From Arthonia radiata (Eukaryota > Ascomycota > Arthoniomycetes > Arthoniales > Arthoniaceae), in the NCBI GenBank assembly GCA_002989075.1, contig PSQN01000017.1, positions 2,487,453 through 2,551,452 on the forward strand: DNA of 64,000 bases, in the 5' to 3' direction. Below the pieces are notes generated by a model. The model had not been told where the DNA came from, searched no databases, and saw nothing but the letters and a program-made list of their open reading frames with translations. The number at the start of each line of letters is the position of its first letter. Positions within the stretch are counted from its first letter, which is position 1. The translations under genes and the position numbers were made by a program. This document shows positions 1 through 10,921 of the stretch, in pieces.

Positions 1-959
1 ACCGTGAGTGCATTTTGGTAGAGACGTTCACACGAGCGGCGAAACTTGCACATGTGCATTTGCTCATACTTCAAGTCTAGCTGCACCTACTCCTGCGACA
101 ACGGGCATTATGGATGCACATCGGCCTTTCATTCTTCCTGAACTGGATCATCGCCCCTCTCTTGATGACAGGCCTGGCATGGGCCTTTCTACCAGATCGT
201 CGGGACCTGCGAGAAGGCCTCATCTTTGTCGGCATCGCCAGATGCATAGCTATGGTGCTGATCTGGACCGATCTCGCACAGGGCGACGGTGACTACTGCG
301 CGGTGCTGGTCGCTTTCAACTCGATCCTGCAGATGGTGCTCTTTGCACCTTTCGCCGTCTTCTATATCAAGGTCGTCAGTCGCGAAGATGACGTCCAGTA
401 CCTGAGCTACTCCCTCGTCGCAAGAAGCGTCGGTGTCTTCTTAGGTAAGCGCTGTCCATCATCAATGACTTTGAATCATCTCACACGTCTAGGCATTCCT
501 CTCGCAGCCGCCATCCTCACGCGTCTCGCCCTTCGTGCGCTCCTTGGCGAACGCCGCTACCAGACGCACTTCATTCGCTTCATCAGCCCTCTCTCACTCA
601 TCGGCCTCCTCTACACCATCATCGTGCTTTTCGGCTCGGAAGGCAAGAACGCTGTGCATCAGATTACTGATCTACTTCGTGTCTGCGCACCGCTTATCGT
701 CTATTTTGCCATCACCTTCTCCAGCACGGTCTTCATCTGCTGGAAGTTCGGCTTTGGCTATCGCGTCAGCTGTACGCAGAGCTTCACTGTGGCAAGTAAT
801 AATTTCGAGCTGGCTATTGCAGTCGTTGTCGCCGTGTATGGTGCCTCGAGCGGACAGGCACTGGCGAGCACGGCTGGACCGTTGATTGAGGTGCCGGTGC
901 TCGTGGCGTGTACGTATGGAATCAAGTGGCTGAAGAAGAGGGTGAATTGGGAAGGGTGA
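1..959 (+). CDS. acr3: ACR3-type arsenite efflux transporter, 3' part
   Basis: Partial gene; its 5' end lies outside the window. Exons are <1-3, 81-444 and 493-959. The intron at 4-80 starts GTGAGT and ends TAG; the intron at 445-492 is 48 nt, so the frame stays open through it. Family hallmarks seen are GIARCIAMVLIW with the conserved Cys, a FLGIPLAA segment restored by splicing, and SNNFELAIAV near the end. Several hydrophobic segments fit the ten-helix BART-superfamily carrier. Members of this family expel arsenite (some also antimonite) across the plasma membrane, driven by the proton gradient. The protein ends with a short basic tail after the last helix, as is usual. No arsenate reductase or other arsenic gene follows, so any arsenic cluster would have to lie to the left. 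The family call is firm; the substrate is inferred from the family. Confidence 0.93.
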
Positions 960-1222
960 TGCGATCGCCTCTGAGCGTCACTCAGCGTCTGTGCTTCGAT
1001 TAACCAACTTTCGCGTATGCCTACCCAATGCAGCGAGCTTCCAGGCAGCTGTGCTGCGCAAGCAGCTAGCTGACTATTTAAGCGACTTGTGTGATGCTTC
1101 CTCACTCTCCAGCTCTTACCTTCTCAATAACTTCAGCTGCTGAACTTCCCAACTCGACCATCAGACCGCCATACTCAAGCTCAAACATCAACCATACCCT
1201 GCCTCCACGACCCGAAGGGAGC

Positions 1223-1606
1223 ATGTCAAATCCAAAGTCCAAAGACGAGGTCCATCTTGAGATTCATGACTACTTCTCTAAAATCCTAGAGACCCTCAAG
1301 TCTGTCGACCTGGAGGATTTCACCAAAGCCAGTGCTTTCGACGACCAGTGCCGCAAGCAGAGCTCCAGCACAGACGCCAAGGTGGCAGAACGGGGTCGAC
1401 ATCAGAATTACAAACTTCTGCCGCACAAGGGGCTGTTCCTCGACGACCAGCCGAAGCGTGAGCTCTTCAACACGGTCTATAGCATCATGGGTGTGATCAT
1501 TTCGGAACGCGATCAACAGGGAGACGCTGAAGTGGACCCCATCGGAAACAAGTTTCGTGACCTGCGCGTCAAGTTCGACACGTTCGAAACATATTTGCCT
1601 TTCTGA
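1223..1606 (+). CDS. small hypothetical protein (127 aa)
   Basis: An uninterrupted frame of 127 residues starting MSNPKSKDE. The same frame extends up to an earlier ATG at 1091, but the upstream 44 residues are Ser/Pro/Asn-rich and look like leader, so I prefer 1223. A TATA-like CTATTTAAG at about 1074 precedes it. The protein is hydrophilic with amphipathic stretches (for example ISERDQQGDAEVDP), has no signal peptide or membrane segment, and matches no family I recognise. It lies 260 bp downstream of the ACR3 stop on the same strand. It could be a lineage-specific orphan. Confidence 0.45.
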   Translation: MSNPKSKDEVHLEIHDYFSKILETLKSVDLEDFTKASAFDDQCRKQSSSTDAKVAERGRHQNYKLLPHKGLFLDDQPKRELFNTVYSIMGVIISERDQQGDAEVDPIGNKFRDLRVKFDTFETYLPF

Positions 1607-2271
1607 GAGAATTGGAGGGTCGACAATGGCTCATCAAGCTTTAGGCCACTATGGTGCTGTCAAGGAGGCACCGAGACGCAATGACAGCACGGTGGAGGCA
1701 TCATATGAGCTGAAGGTAGAAAGGGCCTCGGTAACAGCGGTGCGCCTGAAGGCGAAAGACTGTCAGCAGAGATGGTGAAAAGGGAAGCAATCAAAGTCTC
1801 CTTGGACGACCTCTTCTCTGAATATCCTTTACTTATCGCATCCTGCATACATGTTTCTTCGTAATCCTTACAGCACCGCCAGATCCTACAGCGGTTTCTT
1901 AGTCATCACCCGCCTTTGTTCTGCACCTGACATTTTTATGTGCCATCGTCACCTTTATGCTTTGAAGTAGTTCAGGCCGGCATGACGGGGTCGCGATAGT
2001 GATGTGTCCAGATATAACACGGGGTTCTCCTACGCAATGAGATCGACCCAAAACAAAAAGACAACCAACCGAAGCTCGAAAGCACCTTGGCAAGCCGTCA
2101 TGGTGACACCAGAAAGTGTGTGCTTAGACCTCCACAAGCGCCCGTATAAATGTCTGTTCATCCGCCTGTTTTGCGCCAAACTGCATCCAAGTGTAAATAT
2201 ATCGGCGGACGAAGACAGTACCCACCCAGCCCACTACGATGTAAAAAAAGCAACCACACGACTCCGCTTCA
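1607..2271. other. intergenic, nothing recognised
   Basis: I see no coding-like frame, RNA gene or repeat here. The short frames present have skewed composition and no family features. Confidence 0.5.
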
Positions 2272-2751
2272 ATGCCAGCCTCCGACTCACCACCGCAGAC
2301 CGCAAAGAGCCCACCGGCCTACACTTTTACTGATCACATTATCGACATCCCCAAAGCCGCAACCCAGGCCAACGGAACGACCACAAACAACACCGCATCA
2401 TACCTCGACTGGACCCTCATCCTCACCACCTAGAGCCTCATCACCACCCTCTGCTAGGTCTTCATAAGCAGCCACCACCCTCCCGTCCACGCCTGGCTCT
2501 GCACACCGCAGCCACACCGCTTCTGGCCAGACATCAGTCGCTACGTACTCGGCGCAGCCGCCGAAGGAGCGGTGCATGCACTCATCAGTAGCGCACTGAC
2601 CGCGGGCTGCTAGAAGGCTGTTGGCGCTGTCGCCGGCGTCCCTGGAGATGATGCGTTGCTGTGGGTGAGGATTGCGGGCTTGGCGTTGTTGTTGAATGTG
2701 CTGTTGCACGCGTCCGGGAGGTTTGAGGCGTGGGAGATTTGTGAGGTCTGA
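2272..2751 (+). pseudogene. probable decayed gene for a small membrane protein
   Basis: One frame runs 160 codons from the ATG at 2272 to TGA at 2749-2751, interrupted only by three in-frame stops, all TAG, at 2431, 2455 and 2611. Between them the frame looks coding: a polar Thr/Asn-rich start, then LDWTLILTT, a His/Trp-rich stretch, and a hydrophobic helix (LLWVRIAGLALLLNVLLHA) near the end. There is no GT dinucleotide between 2272 and 2431, so the first two stops cannot be removed by an intron starting in that interval. The third could in principle sit at the acceptor of a 42-nt intron (GTGCAT at 2572 to TAG at 2613) with a CTGAC branch, but that is shorter than other introns here. The family is not recognised. 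CAG to TAG is the CpA-to-TpA change that RIP prefers, but the rest of the frame is still GC-rich. Confidence 0.42.
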
Positions 2752-2775
2752 GGGCTCGCTGGTATGCGCTACTGG

Positions 2776-3767
2776 GCGCTAAGGTACTAGCGCGTGTTCT
2801 CTTAGTGGGCGGAGAGGTCTTTCTCTCCAGGCTTGGAATGTAATGCAGATTTGACAGTACACTGGCATGCGCACCAACCTAGATTTTGACGCTGGTTTCG
2901 ATTTCGATATTTTGGGAGCGATGACGTTGATGTTGCGGTCGTGAGAGCGGATTTGTGCATTGCAAGTCGTGCCAAGGAGTTAGTGCTAGCGTTGCGATGG
3001 TGCTTGGAGTATTGAAAGAGGTCGCGAAATGAGAATGTCGAAGCGGAGCGACCTTTTCAGCGTCATGACCTGGCTTGCACGAGCATTCTGAAGCCTCATT
3101 GCTATCTTGCGAGGCCGAATGTGATGAGCCAGATGGCGAGGTACTTGGGCTGGGCCACCTCAGTACACCATCGTGCAGACGCGGTCTTACCCATGGGGAC
3201 ACGTCTGTTGTCTGAAGAACCACAGGCCTGTAGGTAACGAAGTTTCAAAGTGTGTAATCATCAGGGCCGGGAGGTCGCAGCAATGAATATCCTCTCCATC
3301 GACTTCGCCGTCGTCCTTTTCACTCCTCACGCGCTAATCAAAGCACTAATAGCACTAGCGCATTCCCGCGCAGCGTACTCAAAGCTCGTTCTCGACAATG
3401 TTGACGTTTACAGATATGTGCATACTACGCTGGCCTTCGCACCCACCCAAATTTCGACGAAAATTTGATTGCGCTCATTTTTAGATCCGCAGCGCGGACA
3501 TGTCGACCACAGGAGTGGATCTGTGTTTCCCAGCATTTTGGTGTAACGCTATCTCTAGCGTCCGTTAGTAGCGTGCATTGTCAGAACGCAGACAAGATCC
3601 CTCCTCACATGCGGGCGTTAAATATGTGCTCACTATGCTGACATTCACTCCACCTCCGATTTGACTGAAAACCCCGAAAATGATGTTTTTAAGAGCACAG
3701 TGTTAATGTGAAGGGCGTGGGGGTGGATTTGTTGATTTCTGATCTAGCCAAGGCGCTAGTGTTAGCG
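2776..3767. repeat. cluster of diverged short repeats with GCGCTA/TAGCGC ends
   Basis: An 18-bp imperfect palindrome GCGCTAAGGTACTAGCGC stands at 2776-2793. Related motifs recur at about 2981-2993 (TAGTGCTAGCGTT), 3331-3360, 3545-3560 (AACGCTATCTCTAGCG) and 3753-3769 (GCGCTAGTGTTAGCGTT). The motif at 3545 and the reverse complement of the one near 3754-3769 match at about 13 of 16 positions, so 3545-3769 looks like a 225-bp unit with terminal inverted repeats. Segments 3331-3475 and 3545-3690 also resemble each other directly (shared ATATGTGC..ACTA.GCTG, then C-rich, then a run of A), as do 2971-3003 and 3744-3778 (CCAAGG...TAG.G.TAGCG...ATGGT). This suggests old copies of a MITE-like non-autonomous element; no transposase frame is visible. 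Confidence 0.4.
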
Positions 3768-3779
3768 TTTGAATGGTAC

Positions 3780-4218
3780 TTTTTTGTCCATTACGGTCGT
3801 CTGAGGCTACACGAAGTCATCAGGAGCCTTCAATGGCATCATGCGTGAAAGCGTCATTAACAGCAGCCGCTTAATCTCTATCATTTGCGTCCATATCCAA
3901 ACAGCTCCAGGCGACACAAAGTGCTAAGCGCGCAAAGGCAGTGTTTCTTTGTACCTACTCAAACCCTATCGTTGACAAGGTTCCAATGCATTTTCTTCCT
4001 AGCTTCAACTCTACCTCATGTACAATCAGATCAAGAACAAGTAAGATGCCTTTGCATTCATCTTACAACTTTGCTGACGCAGGGTTGTACGCCGATCCAG
4101 CCGACATCGACCGAGCCAACGCCACTTGCATGTACCTTTCAAGTTGCCTAGCAGAGCTCAAGCACAGGAGAAGAAAACTTATGACGATTCCGTGCGGGAA
4201 GGACCAAAACAAGGCGTC
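3780..4218. other. spacer with a possible 5' exon of the next ORF
   Basis: A frame from about 3941 to 4222 continues through a possible 42-nt intron (GTAAGA at 4041 to GCAG at 4082, with a CTGAC branch). It ends at a stop inside the following ORF in a different phase. I could not join the two convincingly, so I do not annotate an exon. Nothing else was seen. Confidence 0.3.
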
Positions 4219-4506
4219 ATGAGCGAGACCGACGTTAAGCGATGTTGGTATCGCTGTGAGGTCGGCCGAGACGGAAAAGGAGAGCTTGGTACCAAGTTCA
4301 GCTCTGCAGACGTTATCCTCCTGGAGACTATCACCAGGATGGCAGAGGAGCTCTGGATCGACTATGGACCTGCGCTGGGTCTTGTGGACGATTGTTGGTC
4401 GTACAACGTTCAGGAGAACATCAAGCGGTTGTTGTTGGATTGCCGGCGGCTTGCTGCGGTGCGCAACGATGGGAGCACGAGTTCGGTGCTCCCACAACAA
4501 AGGTAG
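4219..4506 (+). CDS. small hypothetical ORF (95 aa)
   Basis: Frame starting MSETDVKRCWYR, with a plausible helical middle (ADVILLETITRMAEELW) and a basic end. The same frame stays open upstream to 4126. Amino-acid composition looks more protein-like than neighbouring shadow frames, but no family is recognised and no start context stands out. It may be the 3' exon of a longer gene whose 5' exon lies between 3941 and 4180, or a gene remnant beside the repeat cluster. Confidence 0.28.
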   Translation: MSETDVKRCWYRCEVGRDGKGELGTKFSSADVILLETITRMAEELWIDYGPALGLVDDCWSYNVQENIKRLLLDCRRLAAVRNDGSTSSVLPQQR

Positions 4507-4872
4507 CTTCAGCCACTATATTAGAGCACCGTGAGAATTGCGCCCGCATACAAGTACCGCATGGAACGTCCTAATAGCAGGACTTCTTCTCACGATATTG
4601 AAAGATCTGATGTCTGATGTCATGTGAAGATCACATGCAAGATGAAAGCTTGGCGTCCAGGAACCGGAAAGCGAGGCACACGACATTAGCCGTTGCGACA
4701 ATCTTCTGCTCATCACTTGCCTCGTCTTCTGCTTCCTCATACCGCCTTTAGAGGTGCTCTGAGTCTCCTAGAATTTCCTTTGTAACGCGCTTACTGTCGA
4801 TATCTCACCCTCGAATGCTCTAGGGACCAGCCTGAAGCCCATACCACAAAAATTGACTCGATTTGGCCAACG
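4507..4872. promoter_or_regulatory. upstream region of the PAF-acetylhydrolase gene
   Basis: Non-coding spacer of 366 bp before the ATG at 4873. No clear TATA box or factor site was recognised. Confidence 0.35.
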
Positions 4873-6531
4873 ATGGCGTCCTTCTTCTCACATCTCGATC
4901 CCACGCCTAGATTTCCAGCATGCTCCGGTCCTTATCCCGTCGGTACCACAGATCTTGAGATACCGGCGTCAACTCTGCCCCAGACTACCCAAAAGCCGGA
5001 ATCTGCGGCGTCAACCATCGCTTTTCGCATCTTCTACCCATGCCAACCGCCGCCACCCTCGAGCAAAACAAGGCCTGTAAGATGGATATCCGCACCTCAA
5101 CATGACCAGCTTGCCAGCGTATGGCGTTTCCTTGGGCTTGGCCCGTCGTTGTCCTCATGGTTGGCTTATGCTCTGCCACATCTTACACGTGTTTCGATAC
5201 CGGCACACCGAGACGCCCCTGTCGCAGCCCCATCAGCAAGCCCCCAGCAATCGTCTCGATGGCCAGTATTCATCTTCTCTCACGGCCTTGGCGGCTCGAG
5301 AAATGCATATAGCTACCTCTGCGGCAGTCTCGCTTCTTACGGCATTGTTGTCGCAGCGCCAGATCATCGTGATGGCTCGCAACCGATCAGCTTCGTGCGT
5401 GGAACAGAAGAGGCGGAATCGGCAAAGGTGCAATACCGCAAGATGAACCACCAACCGTGCGATGAGACCTTCAGCGGAAGAGACGAGCAGCTGCAAGTGC
5501 GAATCTGGGAGATTAACGCTTTGATGGAGGCGCTTACACTCGTAAATAATGGGACAGACAGGCTGCGCGACCTTCACGACTCTGCAGCAGGCGCGACGAC
5601 CGTTTGCGATCAGCTCAGGAATTGTCTGGATCTGAGGCCTGGCGCAGTCACCTTCGCCGGCCACAGCTTTGGCGGAACGACCATGGTGCAGCTCTTGAAG
5701 TCAGTATACTACCGTCAGACGAAGGACATTCAGTCGTCGCTCTTCACACCTACCATTGCGTCACCAGCAATTACATCCCAGGTCACACCGTCCACACCTA
5801 TCGTTCTCCTTGATCCTTGGGGTCTCTCTCTCACCAACCCGGCGCAATCAGCCCTCCGAAAGCAACCCATGCCCTCTTACCAATCCAGCATTACCAGCCC
5901 ACCACTCCTCACGATCATGTCTGAAGCCTTCTATAACTGGCGCGGCAACCGCGACCAGATCCTCGAAGCTGTCTCCCCTCCTCCTGCATCCTCCGGGCAT
6001 AGCGAACCTCGAGTTTTCTATCCTTCATCGTCCGCGCATCTCTCACAGTCAGACTTCGGGCTGCTGTTTCCACGCTTGACAAGGTATCTTGCAAAAGCTG
6101 GCGAGCCCAAGCAGTTGATCGACATGAACGTGAGAGCAATTATCGAGCTCTTGCGCCAAAGGGGCATCAAAACGGAATCAATGGACCTTGAGAAACTAGG
6201 AGAATCACAACACAATGACGAGTGGGTCGATCTCGGAGAAGCCGCTGAAGCAGGTGACACCAAAATTCTCAGCCATGAGCCCAACGTTGTCGAAGGATGG
6301 AATTTCGTCCCTTCGCATCCACAGAAAGATGTCAAGTCTACCGAGACCGATGGCGCGGCTGAGGAGCAAGCAATTTTTGATGGTCATCAGAATGACAGGC
6401 GGGCTGAGGCTATGGGCACAGCTGAGGCGCTTGTCGTGCATGGCCGGAAGAGATCAGAATGGGAGCACGAGAAGGTTGATAGTGGGACTGAAGAAGATGT
6501 CGAGGGCATTATTGAGAGCGGCAGGGCATGA
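4873..6531 (+). CDS. PAF-acetylhydrolase-like phospholipase A2
   Basis: Single exon, 552 residues. It matches the platelet-activating-factor acetylhydrolase (isoform II/plasma type) family. The opening PYPVGTTDLEIP and FRIFYPCQ is typical, followed by the oxyanion-loop segment SHGLGGSRNAY (about 136-146), the nucleophile elbow GHSFGG with Ser265, a probable catalytic Asp314 in LLDPWGL, and His389 in SSAHLSQSDF. Enzymes of this alpha/beta-hydrolase family release short or oxidised sn-2 acyl groups from phospholipids. There is no signal peptide, so it probably acts in the cytosol or on membrane surfaces. Residues from about 430 onward form an acidic, low-complexity tail beyond the usual fold. 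The gene converges on BZZ1 with 232 bp between stops. Family and triad are clear; the true substrate is not known. Confidence 0.9.
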   Translation: MASFFSHLDPTPRFPACSGPYPVGTTDLEIPASTLPQTTQKPESAASTIAFRIFYPCQPPPPSSKTRPVRWISAPQHDQLASVWRFLGLGPSLSSWLAYALPHLTRVSIPAHRDAPVAAPSASPQQSSRWPVFIFSHGLGGSRNAYSYLCGSLASYGIVVAAPDHRDGSQPISFVRGTEEAESAKVQYRKMNHQPCDETFSGRDEQLQVRIWEINALMEALTLVNNGTDRLRDLHDSAAGATTVCDQLRNCLDLRPGAVTFAGHSFGGTTMVQLLKSVYYRQTKDIQSSLFTPTIASPAITSQVTPSTPIVLLDPWGLSLTNPAQSALRKQPMPSYQSSITSPPLLTIMSEAFYNWRGNRDQILEAVSPPPASSGHSEPRVFYPSSSAHLSQSDFGLLFPRLTRYLAKAGEPKQLIDMNVRAIIELLRQRGIKTESMDLEKLGESQHNDEWVDLGEAAEAGDTKILSHEPNVVEGWNFVPSHPQKDVKSTETDGAAEEQAIFDGHQNDRRAEAMGTAEALVVHGRKRSEWEHEKVDSGTEEDVEGIIESGRA

Positions 6532-6763
6532 TTTCGTTTTGCATAGCGCGGCGTTCATTCTGCATAGCGCATAGACGATAGAGTACGATACCATGAGCGT
6601 ATAGACCAGCATGAAAGCGATCATAGATCATTCCGTTTGCCACGAAGAATTCTTTCAAGTCGATCCACGAAGCGTCCTCATCGTCTCGCTGCGTTCATAC
6701 CGGCTATACAATGGCCCTATGCTAATGATACCCGGGTTCGTTCAATCGTCAGTCTTTGCATGC

Positions 6764-9100
6764 TCATACATCCTTCACGTAATTCGCTGGCACGGCTTTC
6801 ACCACGCCTCCCCTCTCGACCTCACTCCATCCGTCGCCCGCATCTCTCTTAGTGACCACGAAGCTCTCACCCTCTTCCATGCTATGCTCAGCGTCAGTCC
6901 TCGCCTCGTATGCATACATCGCCTCCACATGCTTCAGCTTCTTCGCACCCCTTCTCGGCGCTACCGCTGGCCCTTTCTTCTTCGCTGGTGCTGCGCCTGT
7001 GGACCCCGCTAAAGACACTGAGCTTGCTGAATATTGACTATGCCGATCTGTATCTGAAAGTGAGTGATGCGCTGTGTGCGTCATGGCCGAGGGCGAAGGA
7101 GAAGGTACAGCAGCCAGTTCGACATACGAAGCCGGTACTAAACCCTCCTCCCCTGCTGAGGACGACACCTTAAGCCAGCCAGATCCGTCGTCAGGCTCGA
7201 GCACCGATACGGTATCGCCATCGGCAACGGAGACCTCGTCTGCGCCAGTGGCAGTATAAGCATACAACATCTTTCCCCTTTGCCCACCGCTCTCCTCCGG
7301 CTCCTCCCACTTTTTGTAGGCGGCCGGAGGAGGTGCTTTCAACCTACTGCCTAGTCTCGGTTTCGGCGCAGCAGCGACAGGCGGCGGTGCGTCGTTCTCT
7401 CCATCCTCTGCTGCACCGTCGGGAACCTGCGAGGGTGCACGGCTTGTTACATATCCGCTTGATAGCGTATTCATGCTGTCCACCGTGCCACTCCTTCCTA
7501 GACTTGGTTTACTGCTCACAGATCGGTCACTCATCGTCGCCGTCCTTTGCGGCACGGCCGCGTCTTCCGTCACGCTCTTATCCCTCGACGCTTCCTGCCG
7601 CTCGACTTTCAGCCGCCTCTTCTCATCTTTGCTACACTCGCCCGGACAGTCCGCAGGGACCTTCATCTCACACTTGCTGTGGCAGCAGAAGCCGCAGTCG
7701 GGGCAGTCGAAGCCTTTGGCGCTAAGGCCCCATATGCGATCCCCGCAGAGGTCGCAATTCGTAGGAATCTTGAAGGTTTGAGGCTTGAGAGGATGTGGGC
7801 GTGCGCCGACGGAGAGGTCACCAACAGCCGTCACAATAGTGGCGACTTCAACTTCGGTCGTGATCTTCCGCCGCTCGGCATCGTGGTGTGTTTGGTGGGC
7901 TACGAGGTACTCTTTAGCGGCGTCAATCGGGTCACCACGTCCAGTGTCGCGTTGTCGTTTTGCACCGTCAACTTCCCGCCGTTTGCTATCGGCCTCGCGG
8001 CGGAGCTCGCCCAGCTGTGATTTGGAGCGAGACAAGACGTTACGAAGGAAGGTCTTGGCGGCTTCGGAGCGCGCCATCGCGTCGTCGTCGTGCCAGATGG
8101 GAGAGGGTTCGAAAAGGAAGTCGCCGGGTTCTTGCCATTGCGCAGCGTTATGCCGCACGAACATCATTGAGTCTAGTGTGGGGTTGTTGCGCGGGACCTC
8201 GGAGGCGAGGTGTTTGCTATATTCCGCAGCGCGGTTGAGTGTGGTGGTTTCGAGGTTCGCGGCGTGCAGCCAGATGTTGTTGAGCTTGCTAACGCGGGTC
8301 TCTGAGAGGGATTGGAGGGAGTCGAGTATTTCGGGAACATAGCCGTTGTAGTATCGCTCTTTCTGCTTGTTTGTGGTGGCAAGTGCAATGAGGTAAGTGT
8401 TTTTCGCGTTGTGCATATTGGCGAGTTGGGATTGGTGGGCCGCTTGATTCTTCTGGGAGCTGTGGTCGGCGTCTATCTTCTTGCGGGACTTCTCCACGTC
8501 CTGACATTCACTGTCGTACTTGCCCTTCGTCTTGCGAAGCTCGCCGTATGTCATGTCTCTTTCCTTCTCCAACCTAGCAGCGAACTCGGCATGCTGTCTT
8601 CGGAGGTCCTCGCAGCGTCCACTCAGTATCCGTAACGGTTCCGCAAGCTGACTGAGCAGCTCGTTGCCGAAGCGATCGTGCTCTCCAGCGCGGGACTCCA
8701 GGGTTGTGAGTTGAACGCCCCACGTGGTCATGGACGCGCTCTCGAGCGAGCCGGGTGTGACTGAGGGTGTATCGCCGACACTGACTGAACTCTGCTTGCG
8801 ATTCTTGCGCTCGAAGTATTTCTTTGCGAGCGCACTAAGCTTGGCGCTGTACTCTTTCTCGATCGCACTCCGTTCTCGGTAGAACTGTTGTATGTCGTCG
8901 AGCCACTCATTGCTGCCACCGACCTACAAGTGCATGAGCTCGATGCATTTGCAACGTAATAGTTGTTTCCCATCTATACTCACCCATGCATTGACTGGGC
9001 GGAAGCCATCCTGTGCATGATCAACCTCTCATTCATCGTGATTGCCAGTGCAGATGCCCACCTTGAGTTCGGCGCCGAAGCTAACATCAACAGCGGCCAT
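6764..9100 (-). CDS. bzz1: Bzz1-like F-BAR/C1/SH3 actin-endocytosis adaptor
   Basis: Exons on the minus strand are 9100-9062, a 27-nt micro-exon 9010-8984, and 8923-6764, giving 741 residues. Exon 1 encodes MAAVDVSFGAELK, the micro-exon DGFRPVNAW and exon 3 starts VGGSNEWLDDIQQFYRERSA, which together recreate the conserved F-BAR start. Domains: F-BAR coiled coil (about 1-300); C1 zinc finger (about 399-452, with the CDLCGDRIWG and CPDCGFCCHSKC cysteines); a Pro/Ser-rich linker; SH3 (about 573-626, MLYAYTATGADEVS); SH3 (about 683-741, ending ANYVKDV). Bzz1 is recruited with WASP/Las17 to endocytic patches and promotes Arp2/3 actin assembly. The first donor, GTGGGC, is weak but the reading frame supports it. 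It shares a 379-bp divergent promoter with DBP5. Confidence 0.95.
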
Positions 9101-9479
9101 GGCTTCCAAAGAGAACGAAAAGCTCGATGTGATGCGCCCGCAAAGCAAATAGCAAACGCTCAAAAGAAATTCGTGAATGTCATTGCCGGCGCAAAGCGCT
9201 GCCGGTGCAGTTGGCAAGCGTCCTGGCGTAACACTTGGTGAAGGTGGGACGTAAGGCATCTTTTTCAGGCATCAACTATCTCGCCCCACTCTTACCTTGA
9301 AAGCCGCGTTCTCCTCTTAGCTCCCAGAAAGTTCGCGTCTACTTCTTCATCCCCCGTTGTTGCCTGCTGCGTACTTTATTCTAGGCTCAGTCGCTGGCCA
9401 TTTGCGAACCGACTTGCCACCGGCGTCTCAAGACGCTCATTTGCATCCCCCCCCGGCAGCTTTGTCAACTCCCACAACC
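9101..9479. promoter_or_regulatory. divergent promoter between BZZ1 and DBP5
   Basis: 379 bp separate the two start codons. A C-run precedes the DBP5 ATG at 9480, which sits in a good context (CACAACCATGGCG). No specific factor sites were recognised. Confidence 0.45.
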
Positions 9480-10921
9480 ATGGCGGATGAATCGAAGCCA
9501 ATGGAGGAGAGAATCTCCAAACCAGAAGAAGGCAGCGTCGCTGCGGCTCTAGTCGATGGCTCTTCCGCAGAGCAGGCTGGTTCCGCACTACAAGAGCCGG
9601 AGTACGATGTCGACGTCAAGCTCTCTGACCTCCAGTCCGACTCAGACCCAAACAACCCACTCTTTTCAGCGAAGACTTTCGACCAACTAGGCCTGGATGA
9701 CAACATCAGGCAAGGCATCTTTGCCATGAATTTCCGCAAGCCGAGCAAGATCCAGGAGCGTGCCCTTCCACTTCTACTAAACAATCCTCCGCTCAATCTC
9801 ATCGGCCAATCCCAATCTGGAACCGGCAAAACCGCAGCGTTCACTCTCAACATGCTACATCGAATCTCACTCGACAATCCTAAACCACAGGCACTAGTGT
9901 TGGCACCAAGCAGAGAACTAGCTCGCCAAATTGTTGGCGTCGTTCAAACGATGGGTCAATTCCTCAAAGGTCTCAACGTCGTTCAGGCCATTCCAGATCC
10001 GTCAAGGCGCGGACAGAGGCTCGAGGGTCAAATTGCCGTAGGCACTCCAGGCACGGTCATGGACCTCATAAGGAGGCGTCTCATGGACCCCGCTGGAATC
10101 AAGGTGCTCGTACTGGATGAAGCAGACAACATGTTGGATCAGACCGGCCTTGGAGATCAATGCACACGCGTCAAACAGTGAGTATATCAACCAAAGCTGA
10201 CGCAACATGCGCTGACTTCATCAGACTTCTTCCACGAGACGTACAGAATGTACTCTTCTCCGCGACGTTCCCAGAATACGTCACCCGCTACGCCGAGCGC
10301 TTTGCACCGAATGCGAACCAATTGACCCTCAAGACGGAGGAGTTGACCGTGGAAGGTATCAAGCAACTGTACATGGACTGCGACTCTGAACAGCACAAAT
10401 ACGAAGTGCTGGTGAAGCTTTACGGATTGATGACAATCGGATCTTCGATCATCTTCGTGAGACGCCGCGACACTGCAGTGGAAATTGAGAGGCGAATGAC
10501 TGCAGAGGGACATTCAGTTGTCCAGCTGACTGGCGCATTGGAGGGCGTTGAGCGCGACAAGATTATCGATCAGTTCCGTGCCGGCAACGCGAAAGTCCTC
10601 ATCACGACCAACGTCTTAGCCCGTGGCATTGACATTATGTCCGTTTCGATGGTCATCAACTACGACATTCCCGACAAGGACGGTGTGGCAGATCCAGAGA
10701 CGTATCTTCACCGAATAGGACGAACAGGACGCTTCGGTCGAGTAGGTGTGGCCATCTCGTTCATCTACGACAAGCAAAGTTGGGACAATCTGAACAAGAT
10801 TGTCGACTTCTTCGGTGTTAAGCCTCAGAAAGTGCCGACTGACGACTGGGACGAAGTGGAGACGATCGTGAAGCGGGTGATCTCTTCATCGAGGGCTGGA
10901 GAGAACATGAAGACAAGCTGA
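9480..10921 (+). CDS. dbp5: DEAD-box ATP-dependent RNA helicase Dbp5
   Basis: Exons 9480-10177 and 10225-10921 encode 464 residues, the usual Dbp5 size. The 47-nt intron (GTGAGT...CTGACTTCATCAG) interrupts the codon for Gln in VKQLLPRDVQ. Motifs in order: Q-motif region SKIQERALP, Walker [21 protein letters not shown] (usually TPGR), DEAD, SAT, RGID and [10 protein letters not shown]. The short acidic N-terminus ending [20 protein letters not shown] is characteristic of Dbp5/DDX19 rather than eIF4A. Dbp5 remodels mRNPs on the cytoplasmic side of the nuclear pore with Gle1 and InsP6, and also acts in translation termination. I start at 9480 rather than the in-frame ATG at 9357 because the family begins near MADE. 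Confidence 0.96.

Noticed and set aside
1-1606. Arsenic-resistance gene cluster
   Set aside because: Only the ACR3 end is in the window; the small ORF after it shows no arsenate reductase or methyltransferase motif.
2150-2467. Plus-strand His/Pro/Thr-rich ORF
   Set aside because: It is a shadow of the decayed frame starting at 2272, whose composition is much more protein-like.
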